Source of the DNA: Alcanivorax profundi
GTDB taxonomy: Bacteria > Pseudomonadota > Gammaproteobacteria > Pseudomonadales > Alcanivoracaceae
Length of the DNA: 64,000 nucleotides
NCBI RefSeq assembly: GCF_003597125.1
Contig: NZ_QYYA01000002.1
Location: 558,001 to 622,000 of the forward strand
Direction of reading: 5' to 3'
The notes beneath the pieces were generated by a model that saw only the letters and a list, made by a program, of their open reading frames with translations, did no database searches and was not told the DNA's origin. Below, in pieces: positions 50,916-58,921 of the stretch; positions within the stretch are counted from its first letter, which is position 1, and the number at the start of each line of letters is the position of its first letter. Both the position numbers and the translations under genes were made by a program.

Positions 50916-52184
50916 TTACCAGCGCCGCTCAAGGCGCTTGCGCAGGAACACCGCCAGCGTATTCATGGCGATCAGGAAAGACAGCAGCACCATGATGGCC
51001 GCGGAGGTCAGGGCCACGAAGGACTGCTCCGGGCTATCGGCCCACAGGTAAATCTGCACGGGCAGCACGGTGGAGGGATCCAGCGGCCCACCCGGGACAT
51101 CCACAATGAACGCCACCATACCGATCATCAGCAGCGGGGCCGTTTCGCCCAGTGCCTGGGCCATACCGATGATGGCGCCGGTCAGCATGCCAGGCAGGGC
51201 CAGCGGCAGCACATGATGCAGTACCACCTGCATTTTCGAGGCGCCCAGGCCCATGGCCGCTTCGCGGATGCTCGGCGGCACCGCCTTGATGGCAGCACGG
51301 CTGGAAATAATGATGGTGGGCAGCGTCATCAGGGTCAGAACGATACCCCCGACAACAGGTACCGAACGGGGCAACCCGAACAAACCGATAATCACCGCCA
51401 GACCCAACAGGCCGAAAATGATAGAGGGCACCGCCGCAAGGTTGTTGATGTTCACTTCAATGAAATCAGTGAACTTGTTCTTGGGCGCAAATTCTTCCAG
51501 GTAAATGGCCGCGGCCACCCCAATAGGGAAGCTCAGTATCAAGGTCACCAGCATAGTGAAGAACGAACCGGTCACCGCCCCCCAGATACCCGCCAGCTCC
51601 GGCTCGCGGGAATCCCCGTGGGTGAACAGGGACTGGTTCCACTGCAACTCCACACGGTCCTGCGCCTCCAGACTCTCGATCCAGCTCTTCTGGTTATCAC
51701 TGAGACGGGACTCCAACCGGTCGTCCTGGGCAGATTTCACATATACGTCGACGTCGTCATCGGCGAGCAACCACAGGGTGATGCTCTTGCCCATCAAGGA
51801 AGGGTCATCCTTGAGCAAATCGCGCAGTTCATAGCCGGCCCCGGTGCTGATCAGGCTGTACAGCTCACGCTTTTCCTGGCGACCACTGGCCGACGGAAAC
51901 TCTTCGCGCAGGGCGTTGCGAATAACACCATCATAATTGGCAAAATTGAGCTGCTCTTCATCACGAACATCACTGATATCCAGCGTGTCCTGATCGAAGG
52001 TCACCTCCATCTTCACGTAGGTTTCGAAGAACGCGCTATGGCCCTTGCCAATGATGTCCGTAAACAACAGCACCAGGGCCAGCAGGCCAAAACCAATGGC
52101 GCCCACACCAAAGGCCTTGAAACGACGCTCAGCACGGTAGCGTTTGGCCAGTGACTTGCGTACCTGTTCGGTGGTCTTGCTCAT
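50916..52184 (-). CDS. pstA: Phosphate ABC transporter permease PstA
   Basis: A 422-residue permease, about 125 residues longer than E. coli PstA. The extra part (~55-185) follows the first membrane helix and is hydrophilic, so it is a periplasmic domain between helices 1 and 2; this is common in Pseudomonas relatives. The permease core has GKTGLGAS-like EAA loop '[28 protein letters not shown]'. It works with PstC as the membrane channel. It lies 18 bp after pstC. Confidence 0.95.
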   Translation of the reverse strand: MSKTTEQVRKSLAKRYRAERRFKAFGVGAIGFGLLALVLLFTDIIGKGHSAFFETYVKMEVTFDQDTLDISDVRDEEQLNFANYDGVIRNALREEFPSASGRQEKRELYSLISTGAGYELRDLLKDDPSLMGKSITLWLLADDDVDVYVKSAQDDRLESRLSDNQKSWIESLEAQDRVELQWNQSLFTHGDSREPELAGIWGAVTGSFFTMLVTLILSFPIGVAAAIYLEEFAPKNKFTDFIEVNINNLAAVPSIIFGLLGLAVIIGLFGLPRSVPVVGGIVLTLMTLPTIIISSRAAIKAVPPSIREAAMGLGASKMQVVLHHVLPLALPGMLTGAIIGMAQALGETAPLLMIGMVAFIVDVPGGPLDPSTVLPVQIYLWADSPEQSFVALTSAAIMVLLSFLIAMNTLAVFLRKRLERRW

Positions 52185-52202
52185 GTCGAATGCCTCCAGG
52201 CG

Positions 52203-53591
52203 CTAGTCGTACTGCTCGCGATACTTCTTCACAATGTGAAGCGCGATCACGTTGAGCAACAAGGTAGTGATAAAGAGCATCAGGCCAAGGGCGAAGGCCG
52301 CCAGGGTCTTGGCACTGTCAAACTCCTGGTCACCGGTCAGCAGGGTCACGATCTGCACCGTCACCGTAGTCACCGCATCCAGTGGATTTGCGGTGAGATT
52401 CGCCGCCAGTCCCGCCGCCATCACCACAATCATGGTTTCACCAATGGCCCGCGATGCCGCCAGCAGAATACCGCCCATGATGCCCGGCAGAGCCGCCGGA
52501 AAGATGACCTTCTTGATGGTTTCTGAACGGGTAGCCCCCAGCCCCAGTGACGCATCGCGCAGCGCCTGAGGCACCGCCGTGATCACGTCATCCGCCAGCG
52601 ACGACACAAACGGGATAATCATCACGCCCATCACCAGGCCCGCCGCCAAGGCCGACTCCGAGGCCACATCCAGGCCGATGGATTCACCGATCTGGCGAAT
52701 CACCGGGGCCACGGTGAGTGCAGCAAAGAAGCCGTATACCACCGTCGGCACGCCTGCCAACACTTCCAGAGCGGGCTTGGCAAACGCGCGCACTCTGGCG
52801 GGAGCATATTCGGCCAGGTAGATGGCAGACATCAGCCCCACCGGCACCGCCACCAGCAAGGCGATGGCAGAAATCAGCAAGGTGCCGACAAACAGGGGAA
52901 TAGCCCCAAAAGCCCCTTCAGAGGCAACCTGGTCAGCACGCAGAGCCGTCTGCGGACTCCAGTGCAGGCCGAACAGGAAATCCGTAGCCGGCACCTTGCC
53001 GAAGAAACGGATGGATTCGAACAGCACCGACATCAGAATGCCAACCGTGGTCAGGATGGCGATGGTGGCACTCAGCATGAACAGTGTTTGCAGGACTTTT
53101 TCGACCTGTTGCCGGGCACGCATTTGCGGCGAAATTTTCACCCAGCCCCAGGCCGTTCCCAGCATAGCCACCACGATCACAACAACCGTAATTGCCATGG
53201 TATTGAGCTGACGCAGGCTATTCAGTTTCTCCGCTGCCGCCGCAATTTCCGGTGATACCGAAGCCGGAGACAGGGCACCACTGGCCACATTGCTGATCTG
53301 GTTGAGCATCAGGTTCGCAGCGGAGCCATCCACCGGTTGACTGGCCGCCGGCAGGCTTCCCATCACCATGTTGCGAATCAGGGTGTCATCAAACGCCAGC
53401 CAGACCCCCAGCACGACCAGGGCCGGGATAGCACACCAGATTGCCGTACGCATGGCGTAATAGAACGGCAATGAGTGCAGGTGGCGAATGCCGCCCAGCG
53501 GTCGAGCCAGGGCAAAGGAACGGCGGTGCCCCATGTAATAGGCCCCGGCGATCATTACCACCAGCAGCAACAGCAGATTACCGGTTTGCAT
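52203..53591 (-). CDS. pstC: Phosphate ABC transporter permease PstC
   Basis: A 462-residue permease, about 140 residues longer than the E. coli protein because of an N-terminal extension with two more helices and an Ala/Ser-rich periplasmic loop (~75-120). The core shows the EAA motif VPQALRDASLGLGATRSETIKKVIFPAALPG. It pairs with PstA. A strong terminator-like hairpin separates it from pstS, so it is expressed at a lower level than the binding protein. Confidence 0.95.
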   Translation of the reverse strand: MQTGNLLLLLVVMIAGAYYMGHRRSFALARPLGGIRHLHSLPFYYAMRTAIWCAIPALVVLGVWLAFDDTLIRNMVMGSLPAASQPVDGSAANLMLNQISNVASGALSPASVSPEIAAAAEKLNSLRQLNTMAITVVVIVVAMLGTAWGWVKISPQMRARQQVEKVLQTLFMLSATIAILTTVGILMSVLFESIRFFGKVPATDFLFGLHWSPQTALRADQVASEGAFGAIPLFVGTLLISAIALLVAVPVGLMSAIYLAEYAPARVRAFAKPALEVLAGVPTVVYGFFAALTVAPVIRQIGESIGLDVASESALAAGLVMGVMIIPFVSSLADDVITAVPQALRDASLGLGATRSETIKKVIFPAALPGIMGGILLAASRAIGETMIVVMAAGLAANLTANPLDAVTTVTVQIVTLLTGDQEFDSAKTLAAFALGLMLFITTLLLNVIALHIVKKYREQYD

Positions 53592-53684
53592 GGTGTTCTC
53601 CGTTTAGGTTTTTTCTCCAGTCAACGCAGCGACCTTGGTGCACCGTTGACTGCAAAAAAAATGTCATAAATTTGATCGCTGGTT

Positions 53685-53716
53685 AAAAAGCCCGACGGTG
53701 GTTCCACCGTCGGGCT
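53685..53716 (-). terminator. Intra-operon terminator between pstS and pstC
   Basis: AGCCCGACGGTGG-TT-CCACCGTCGGGCT has 13-bp perfect arms and, on the minus strand, is followed by T5. It lies 40 bp after the pstS stop and should let only part of the transcripts reach pstC. Confidence 0.88.
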
Positions 53717-53757
53717 GAAAGCATCCCTGCTTTTTCTTCTCTTCCAGAACTCAGCGC

Positions 53758-54822
53758 TTAGTGCAGCTCGGCATCGGTCATGGATACCAGGCCACGAGCC
53801 TGTTTCTGCATGTCACCGCGCAGGTCATCGGCCAGCGGGATCATGCCTTTCTCGGCCAGGTAACCCTCACCGCCCCAGGCTTTCTCGCTGGTGAATTCCT
53901 TCACGTAACCTTCGATGCCCGGTACCACACCTACGTGAGCTTTCTTCACGTAGAAGTACAGAGAGCGGGATACCGGGTAGTCGCCAGACGCAATGCTATC
54001 AAAAGTCGGGGCCACACCGCCTACTTTAGCGCCCTGTACCTTGCCACGGTTCTGATCCAGGAAGGAGAAACCGAACACGCCGAATGCGTTGGGGTTCTTT
54101 TCCAGCTTCTGAACGATCAGGTTGTCGTTCTCGCCCGCTTCTACGTAGGCGCCGTCTTCACGGATGCTGCGGCAGATCGCCTTGTACTTGGACTTGTCTT
54201 CGCCCTTGATGGCCTTCAGCCACGGGAAGGTCTTACAACCACCTTCGATAGCCAGCTCGTTGAACGCATCACGGGTACCGGAAGTCGGCGGCGGACCGAG
54301 AACCTCGATCTTGGTGTTCGGCAGCGCCGGGTTCACTTCTTTCCAGGTCTTGTAGGGGTTGGCGACCAGCTTCTCACCGCCTTTCGGATCCGGAACTTCC
54401 TTGGCCAGGGCCAGGAACAGATCACGCAAGGTAACGTCCATGTGCTTGCCTTTGGAAGAGTTGGCAAACACGATGCCGTCATAACCGATAACCACTTCGG
54501 TGATGTCCTTCACGCCATTTTCCTGGCACTGGGCAAACTCGGACTTCTTCATGCGACGGGACGCGTTGGTCACGTCAGGGTGCTGGGTCCCCACACCCGC
54601 ACAGAACAGCTTCATGCCGCCGCCGGAACCGGTAGATTCGATTTTCGGGGTCGGGTTGGAAGAGCTGCGACCGAAACGCTCAGCGACGGTGGTCGCGAAC
54701 GGGTACACAGTGGAAGAACCCACGATGGAAATGTAATCACGGGTGTCGGCAGTGGCCGGGGCGCTGGCGAAAGCCAGGGCAGCGGCGGCGCTCGCCAGGG
54801 TTGCTTTGATCTTGAAGTTCAC
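53758..54822 (-). CDS. pstS: Phosphate ABC transporter periplasmic binding protein PstS
   Basis: A 354-residue periplasmic phosphate receptor with signal peptide (MNFKIKATLASAAAALAFASAPATA-D). Motifs for phosphate binding are seen: ISIVGSSTVYPF, STGSGGGMKLF and PPTSGTRDAFNEL. The start is a GTG at 54822 with a GGAGG site 7 bp before it; an ATG 24 bp upstream would spoil the signal peptide and lacks a site. It delivers phosphate to PstCAB. A possible Pho box lies about 100 bp upstream. Confidence 0.96.
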   Translation of the reverse strand: MNFKIKATLASAAAALAFASAPATADTRDYISIVGSSTVYPFATTVAERFGRSSSNPTPKIESTGSGGGMKLFCAGVGTQHPDVTNASRRMKKSEFAQCQENGVKDITEVVIGYDGIVFANSSKGKHMDVTLRDLFLALAKEVPDPKGGEKLVANPYKTWKEVNPALPNTKIEVLGPPPTSGTRDAFNELAIEGGCKTFPWLKAIKGEDKSKYKAICRSIREDGAYVEAGENDNLIVQKLEKNPNAFGVFGFSFLDQNRGKVQGAKVGGVAPTFDSIASGDYPVSRSLYFYVKKAHVGVVPGIEGYVKEFTSEKAWGGEGYLAEKGMIPLADDLRGDMQKQARGLVSMTDAELH

Positions 54823-54920
54823 AATAAGCCTCCAGTTACATGGCACCGGCGATGATTGTTTTGGTCCACCCCGGTCGTTCTAAATGTTGCAAGCCAGTTC
54901 ATGTTTCAGCACAGCGCATC

Positions 54921-54940
54921 CTAGAGACGCTTTATGACAA
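54921..54940 (-). promoter_or_regulatory. Possible Pho box upstream of pstS
   Basis: The minus strand reads TTGTCATAAAGCGTCTCT. The first half matches the PhoB site CTGTCAT at six of seven positions, the second is weaker. Distance to the pstS start (~100 bp) and genetic context are suitable. Confidence 0.45.
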
Positions 54941-55099
54941 CCACATTACACCCATGTAGCAATTCGAATTTTTTCATTTGCTCACCCCTGACCAGAAACG
55001 AAAAACCCGCCAACCACGGGGCCTGACGGCTGAAAAGTCATGCCAAGCCCCGTATAATCCGCCCCCATACTGACTCGGACCCAACAATAACAAGGTGTC

Positions 55100-55645
55100 A
55101 TGAAGCACACGTTCCTGCGCTGGCAGCATCGCCTGACCCGCCTGACCACGGCCGTTGGCCGCCTTTCCGCCTGGCTTGCCCTGTTTCTGGTGCTCGGCAT
55201 GGTGCTGGTGGTGGCACTGCGCTACGCCTTTGGGATTGGCAATATTGCCCTGCAGGAATCGCTGACCTACCTGCATGGCGCCCTGTTTATGCTCGCTATT
55301 GCCTATACCCTGGCGGAAGACGAGCACGTTCGGGTGGACGTGCTCTATCAACGGTTTTCCCCGCGTACCCGAGCCTGGGTCAATTTGCTCGGTACCCTTT
55401 TCCTGCTGCTGCCAGTGTGTGCCGCCCTGTTCTGGCTGTCGCTGGACTATGTGGCCAGCAGCTGGCGAGAGCAGGAAGGTTCCGCCAACGGCGGCTTGCC
55501 CTTCGTCTATCTGCTCAAGTCCCTGTTGCTGGTGCTACCTGCCCTGTTGGGCATTCAGGGACTGGCCGACCTGCTGCGCCATACCCTGACCCTGCTGGGG
55601 ACACCATTGGCCCCACCCAGCGCACACCCGGAGGACACCCTGTGA
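55100..55645 (+). CDS. dctQ: TRAP transporter small permease (DctQ)
   Basis: A 181-residue four-helix inner-membrane protein of the DctQ type: ALRYAFGIGNIALQESLTYLHGALFMLAIAYTLAEDEHVRVDVLY is the conserved helix 2-3 region. It forms the membrane complex with DctM. Its stop overlaps the GTG of dctM (GTGA). The binding protein gene for the same system is probably the minus-strand gene at 57701-58837, 2 kb away. Confidence 0.93.
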   Translation: MKHTFLRWQHRLTRLTTAVGRLSAWLALFLVLGMVLVVALRYAFGIGNIALQESLTYLHGALFMLAIAYTLAEDEHVRVDVLYQRFSPRTRAWVNLLGTLFLLLPVCAALFWLSLDYVASSWREQEGSANGGLPFVYLLKSLLLVLPALLGIQGLADLLRHTLTLLGTPLAPPSAHPEDTL

Positions 55646-57015
55646 TCGAGTGGATTCCGCTGATCATGTTCGTCGCGGTGTGCCTGGTGCTGCTCAGCGG
55701 CTACCCGGTAGCCTTTGCCCTGGGGGGCACCGCCCTGCTGTTCGCCGCGGGCGGCATGGCCACCGGCATCTTTAACCCCGCTGACCTTACCTTTGTGCCC
55801 AACCGCCTGTTCGGCATCATCGAGAACACCACCCTGATGGCGGTGCCACTGTTCGTGTTCATGGGGGTCATGCTGGAAAAATCCCGGGTGGCAGAAAACC
55901 TGTTATCCAGCATGGGCCGCCTGTTTGGCCCACTGCCGGGAGGCATGGGCCTGGCGATCATTCTGGTCGGTGCACTGCTGGCCGCCAGCACCGGCATCGT
56001 CGGCGCCACCGTGGTGACCATGGCCCTGTTGTCGCTGCCCACCATGTTGCGCCAGGGCTACCAGCCGCAACTTTCCACCGGACTGATCTGTGCTACCGGT
56101 ACGCTGGGGCAGATTATCCCCCCGTCCATTGCCCTGGTGCTGTTGGGGGACGTGCTGTCCAACGCCTATCAGGAGGCTCAACTCAAACAGGGGTTGTGGT
56201 CACTGGACACGGTTTCGGTGGGTGACCTGTTCGTCGGAGCCCTGATCCCCGGGCTGATACTGGTGGGCCTGTACCTGCTGTATGTGCTGGTCATTAGCTG
56301 GTGGAAGCCCCATCTTGCCCCCGCCATGCCCCGCGACGAGGCAAATGACATCGGGTGGGGCGATATCCTGCGCGGACTGCTGCCGCCACTGCTGCTCATC
56401 GCAGCGGTACTGGGCTCTATTCTCACCGGTAAGGCGACCCCCACTGAGGCCGCCGGGGTCGGGGCCTTCGGCGCCCTGCTGCTGGCGGCTTTCAACCGGC
56501 ACCTGGACCTGGCCATTGTTGGCGAAGTCGTCCGCAGCACCAGCCGGGTGACCGCCATGGTGTTTATGATCCTGATCGGGGCCAGCCTGTTTTCACTGGT
56601 GTTCCGGGGCTTTGGCGGCGAAGATGCCGTACACAGCCTGTTCGAGGCCATGCCCGGAGGGGTGATTGGCGCCACCCTGATGGTCATGCTGCTGATCTTT
56701 CTGCTCGGCTTTATTCTCGACTTTATCGAGATCACCTTCGTGGTGGTGCCGATTGTCGGACCTGTGCTGCTGGCGATGGGGCTCGATCCGGTATGGTTGG
56801 GAGTGATGCTGGCCCTGAACTTGCAAACCTCGTTCCTGACCCCACCTTTCGGATTCGCACTGTTCTACCTGCGCGGGGTGGCCCCGGCGGAGGTACGCAC
56901 CGCACAGATCTATCAGGGGGTAGTACCTTTTATCGTTATTCAGCTTGTGATGCTGGGTATACTGGCACTGTTTCCGCAACTGGCCACCTGGTTGCCCGCC
57001 ATGCTGTACCCCTGA
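55642..57015 (+). CDS. dctM: TRAP transporter large permease (DctM)
   Basis: A 457-residue permease with about twelve to thirteen helices that couples Na+ flow to substrate uptake. The motif GMMLEKSRVAENLL-like 'FMGVMLEKSRVAENLLSSMGRLFGPLPGGMGLAI' and TGTLGQIIPPSIALVLLGD are typical. It starts at a GTG (55642) overlapping the dctQ stop; the open frame further upstream lies inside dctQ and is rejected. The C-terminus (QTSFLTPPFGFALFYLRGVAP) is conserved among TRAP permeases for 2-oxoacids or organic acids. Confidence 0.93.
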   Translation: MIEWIPLIMFVAVCLVLLSGYPVAFALGGTALLFAAGGMATGIFNPADLTFVPNRLFGIIENTTLMAVPLFVFMGVMLEKSRVAENLLSSMGRLFGPLPGGMGLAIILVGALLAASTGIVGATVVTMALLSLPTMLRQGYQPQLSTGLICATGTLGQIIPPSIALVLLGDVLSNAYQEAQLKQGLWSLDTVSVGDLFVGALIPGLILVGLYLLYVLVISWWKPHLAPAMPRDEANDIGWGDILRGLLPPLLLIAAVLGSILTGKATPTEAAGVGAFGALLLAAFNRHLDLAIVGEVVRSTSRVTAMVFMILIGASLFSLVFRGFGGEDAVHSLFEAMPGGVIGATLMVMLLIFLLGFILDFIEITFVVVPIVGPVLLAMGLDPVWLGVMLALNLQTSFLTPPFGFALFYLRGVAPAEVRTAQIYQGVVPFIVIQLVMLGILALFPQLATWLPAMLYP

Positions 57016-57206
57016 CATGGCTATTGGGCGCGGCAATCCCGGTCTCGCCTCGGCCGGATCGCCATGCGAGCATGGCTCCTGCAGGGTGCTCAGGCTGTTT
57101 AGTGGCGCCGAACTCAACGAGTTGGAGGTCTATTCCGTTATTCGGAAAGACAGACGAACACTTTCACGCACGGCCCCGGGCCCGCGACCAAAATGTGGAT
57201 AACAAC

Positions 57207-57602
57207 ATGACCGATCACACCGATGACACCCCGCAACCGATTGGCACCCTGGCCATCCAGACCATTGCCATGCCCCAGGATTCCAACTGGAACGGCGACA
57301 TTTTTGGCGGCTGGCTGGTGTCCCAGATGGACCTGGCCGGCGCCGTTACCGCCCGCAAAAAAGCCCGTGGCCGGGTCGCCACCGTGGCCATCGATTCCAT
57401 GGCCTTCTTGCGCCCGGTCCCCATTGGCGCGGTGGTCAGCTGCTATACCCAGCTGCAGGATATCGGCCGCAGCTCCATGCAGATTCTGGTGGAAGTCTGG
57501 ATTCGTGAAGACACCGGCACCCTCTCCAAGGTGACCGAAGGGCATTTCACCTTTGTAGCCATTGATGACACCGGGCGTACCCGGGTAGTGCCGCAAGACT
57601 AG
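57207..57602 (+). CDS. yciA: Acyl-CoA thioesterase, YciA-like
   Basis: A 131-residue hotdog thioesterase. MPQDSNWNGDIFGGWLVSQMDLAGAV (~23-48) is the YciA signature, with the catalytic Asp near QMDLA. YciA releases free acids from a wide range of acyl-CoA esters. The start at 57207 gives the family length (E. coli YciA is 132 residues); the open region further upstream lies within dctM. The gene lies between the TRAP permeases and their likely binding protein on the other strand. Confidence 0.9.
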   Translation: MTDHTDDTPQPIGTLAIQTIAMPQDSNWNGDIFGGWLVSQMDLAGAVTARKKARGRVATVAIDSMAFLRPVPIGAVVSCYTQLQDIGRSSMQILVEVWIREDTGTLSKVTEGHFTFVAIDDTGRTRVVPQD

Positions 57603-57603
57603 T

Positions 57604-57690
57604 TTCGAGAAACGAGTTTCGAAGATCTGGACACAACCCCCATCCGGATGAGGGTTTTCACAACTCGAAACTCGTCACTCGCTTCCTTAA
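57604..57690. repeat. Degenerate CGAGTTTCGA repeat with inner hairpin
   Basis: AGTTTCGAGAAACGAGTTTCG and the inverted CAACTCGAAACTCGTCACTCG bracket AACCCCCATCCGGATGAGGG. It fills the gap between the converging yciA and TRAP binding protein genes and may act as terminator. It is related to the repeats at 32095 and 49170. Confidence 0.5.
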
Positions 57691-57700
57691 CCCGTAGCGA

Positions 57701-58837
57701 TCAGCCTTCCAGCTCGCTGCGAATATTCAGGTACGGTTGCTCGGCGATGGCCATGGTATTGATGGATTCATCGCGGAACTTGCGGTACGACTGATACACC
57801 TTGCGGGCATCCTTGTTATCTGCCACCAGTGCCTCGACCACTTCATCACTGGCCTCTTTCAAGGCTTTCAGCACATCATCCGGCAGGCGACGCAGTTTGG
57901 TGCCGTGCTTGTTGACCAGTTCGTCCAGGGCGGCGTTGTTGCGTGCGGTGTACTCATCCAGCATGTCCTGGTTTTCTGACTGGGCGGCATAGCGAATAAT
58001 CGCCTGCAGGTCTGCCGGCAGGCTGTCCCAGACTTTCTTGTTGATGGTCAGTTCCAGCGTCGGGCCCGGCTCCTGCCAGCCCGGGTAGTAGTAGTACTCG
58101 GCCACCCGGTGCAAGCCAAAGGTCAGGTCATTGTAGGGGCCAACCCAGTCCGCCGCGTCAATGGCGCCGGTCTGCAGCGAGGTAAACACTTCAGCCCCCG
58201 GCAACTGCACCGGGATGGCGCCGACCTTGGCCAGTACTTCTCCGGCCAGGCCCGGCATGCGCATTTTCAGGCCCTTGAGATCGTCAACGCTGTTGATCTC
58301 CTTGTTGAACCAGCCCGCCATCTGGGTACCGGTATTGCCACAGGCAAACGGCTTGAGATTGAACTGGGCATACAGGTCATCCCACAGTTCCTGACCACCA
58401 CCATGGTGCAGCCAGCCATTCATTTCCTGGGCGGTAAGTCCGAAGGGTACGGCGGTAAAGAACGGAGTGGCGGGGTGTTTACCTTTCCAATAGTAGGCGG
58501 CGCCGTGGCCCATTTCGGCACTGCCCTGGCGCACCGCATCAAACACCTCGAATGCCGGTACCAGCTCTTTGGCGCCGTACACCTTGATCTTGATTCGCCC
58601 GGCAGACATTTCTTCCACTCGCTTGGCAAACCGGTTGGCCCCGGCTCCCAGGCCCGGATAGTTCTTCGGCCAGGTGGTAACCATCTTCCATTCGTAAGTT
58701 TGCGGCTGCGGCTTCTTCTTTTCCGGCTCACTGGCGGCGGTCTGCTCGGCCGGCGGGCAGTCTTTCTGCTCGCACCCTGCCAGCGCCAGGCCACCCAAAC
58801 CCAATCCGAGGGCAGAAACGAATTTACGACGGTCCAA
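57701..58837 (-). CDS. dctP: TRAP transporter substrate-binding protein (TakP/DctP type)
   Basis: A 378-residue periplasmic receptor. The N-terminus has both a twin-arginine motif (DRRKFV) and a lipobox (LAGC at ~19-22), so it is probably a Tat-exported lipoprotein. The mature domain begins YEWKMVTTWPKNYPGLGAGA and contains GAIDAADWVGPYNDL and YYYPGWQEPGPTLELTIN, typical of the mannitol/chloroaromatic or 2-oxoacid binding group of DctP proteins. It should feed the DctQM permeases encoded at 55100-57015 on the opposite strand. The substrate is unknown. Confidence 0.93.
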   Translation of the reverse strand: MDRRKFVSALGLGLGGLALAGCEQKDCPPAEQTAASEPEKKKPQPQTYEWKMVTTWPKNYPGLGAGANRFAKRVEEMSAGRIKIKVYGAKELVPAFEVFDAVRQGSAEMGHGAAYYWKGKHPATPFFTAVPFGLTAQEMNGWLHHGGGQELWDDLYAQFNLKPFACGNTGTQMAGWFNKEINSVDDLKGLKMRMPGLAGEVLAKVGAIPVQLPGAEVFTSLQTGAIDAADWVGPYNDLTFGLHRVAEYYYYPGWQEPGPTLELTINKKVWDSLPADLQAIIRYAAQSENQDMLDEYTARNNAALDELVNKHGTKLRRLPDDVLKALKEASDEVVEALVADNKDARKVYQSYRKFRDESINTMAIAEQPYLNIRSELEG

Positions 58838-58898
58838 GAGTCATCCTCCGTGGTTGGGCAGCAGTCATCGGCCACCCCATGGTTCTTGTCGACGGGTC

Positions 58899-58916
58899 GG
58901 ACGTCTGACGTCAGAC
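58899..58916. repeat. Short dispersed repeat, copy 2, with 14-bp palindrome
   Basis: CGGACGTCTGACGTCAGA contains, with the next base, the perfect palindrome GTCTGACGTCAGAC (58903-58916). It lies 6 bp after the uvrD stop; copy 1 is at 1104-1121. Confidence 0.35.
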
Positions 58917-58921
58917 CTTCT

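Noticed and set aside
53761-54855. Plus-strand open frame of 364 codons
   Set aside because: It is the exact antisense of pstS.
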